From NCBI GenBank assembly GCA_052035955.1, contig JBPOHD010000068.1, forward strand, positions 1-27,477: a stretch of 27,477 nt of DNA, read 5' to 3'. Of this stretch, positions 27,385-27,477 are shown one piece after another (positions within the stretch are counted from its first letter, which is position 1; the number at the start of each line of letters is the position of its first letter). A program made the translations under genes and the position numbers. The DNA is from JAEUNJ01 sp052035955. GTDB taxonomy: Bacteria; Pseudomonadota; Gammaproteobacteria; Burkholderiales; Rhodocyclaceae. The notes below the pieces were generated by a model. That model made no database searches. It was given only the letters and a program-made list of their open reading frames with translations, and was not told the origin of the DNA.

Positions 27385-27477
27385 AGCGCCCCGCGCGGCC
27401 GCCCGGAGGGGCGCAGCCACAACCACGGCGCGGCGCGGCGGCGACCCGCCGACACCCCCTCCCCCGGGGAGGGGGCG
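27385..27477. repeat. Interspersed repeat, copy 2 (may continue past the window)
   Basis: Second copy of the unit at 27277, diverging after the first 38 bases in the middle part, and again ending in a palindrome, CCCCCTCCCC/GGGGAGGGGG. Whether more copies follow cannot be seen. Confidence 0.75.

Larger units (their letters stand above)
27274..27477 (+). other. Open frame through two repeat units, start overlapping livG stop (runs off window)
   Basis: The ATG at 27274 overlaps the livG stop in the pattern ATGA and opens a frame with no stop for 68 codons to the window edge. Its predicted product is almost entirely repeat-derived, Arg/Gly/Pro-rich (SAPRGRPEGRSH occurs nearly twice), with no recognisable domain. 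It could be the N-terminus of the next liv-operon gene extended by repeat insertion, or an accidental frame in non-coding repeats. Confidence 0.25.

Overview
The window is very GC-rich, densely coded chromosomal DNA with long spurious open frames opposite the true genes. Several points suggest a flagellated, metabolically versatile betaproteobacterium, possibly a denitrifying Rhodocyclales-type organism: the gene styles (STAS-containing chemotaxis operon, CheB-CheR-PAS fusion with a giant PAS/GAF hybrid kinase, substrate-binding-protein/GGDEF fusion, Liv-type ATPase, malonyl-CoA decarboxylase) and the FNR/Dnr-like palindromes. The taxonomic call is an inference from style. No rRNA, tRNA, CRISPR, phage or transposase gene was seen.

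Layout. 1-355 (minus): start of a response regulator cut by the window edge. 356-754: divergent intergenic region with a nested inverted repeat. 755-4383 (plus): a LuxR-type regulator with a degenerate first receiver, then a membrane diguanylate cyclase with a PhnD-like periplasmic sensor. 4416-7162 (plus): lgt, malonyl-CoA decarboxylase and a VOC-fold protein. 7209-16581 (minus): a ten-gene chemotaxis operon, in transcription order cheY, mcp, STAS, cheA, mcp, cheW, cheR, cheB, STAS, cheD. 16878-24957 (minus): a cheB-cheR-PAS fusion gene overlapping by 17 bases a 1715-residue soluble hybrid histidine kinase. 25175-26263 (plus): an Old Yellow Enzyme family reductase behind an FNR-like palindrome. 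26438-27277 (plus): livG-like ABC ATPase behind a promoter and a TetR-style operator. 27274-end: two 108-bp-spaced repeat units that stay in frame with an ATG overlapping the livG stop.

How the genes work together. The chemotaxis operon encodes a complete excitation and adaptation set (CheA, CheW, CheY, CheR, CheB, CheD) plus two unlike receptors and two STAS proteins. There is no separate cheZ. Instead the short membrane receptor carries a CheZ-like D-x-x-x-Q motif. CheA carries, between its P2-like region and its dimerisation domain, two copies of a 24-residue pattern that resembles the c-di-GMP-binding MshEN motif. With a diguanylate cyclase nearby, this makes second-messenger input to the chemotaxis kinase the most interesting hypothesis here. 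The short receptor and CheD also end in nearly the same peptide (K-[V/I]-E-L-F), while the larger receptor ends in an aromatic pentapeptide of the CheR/CheB tether type.

The functions named rest on motifs read by eye and on general family knowledge. No database search was run.
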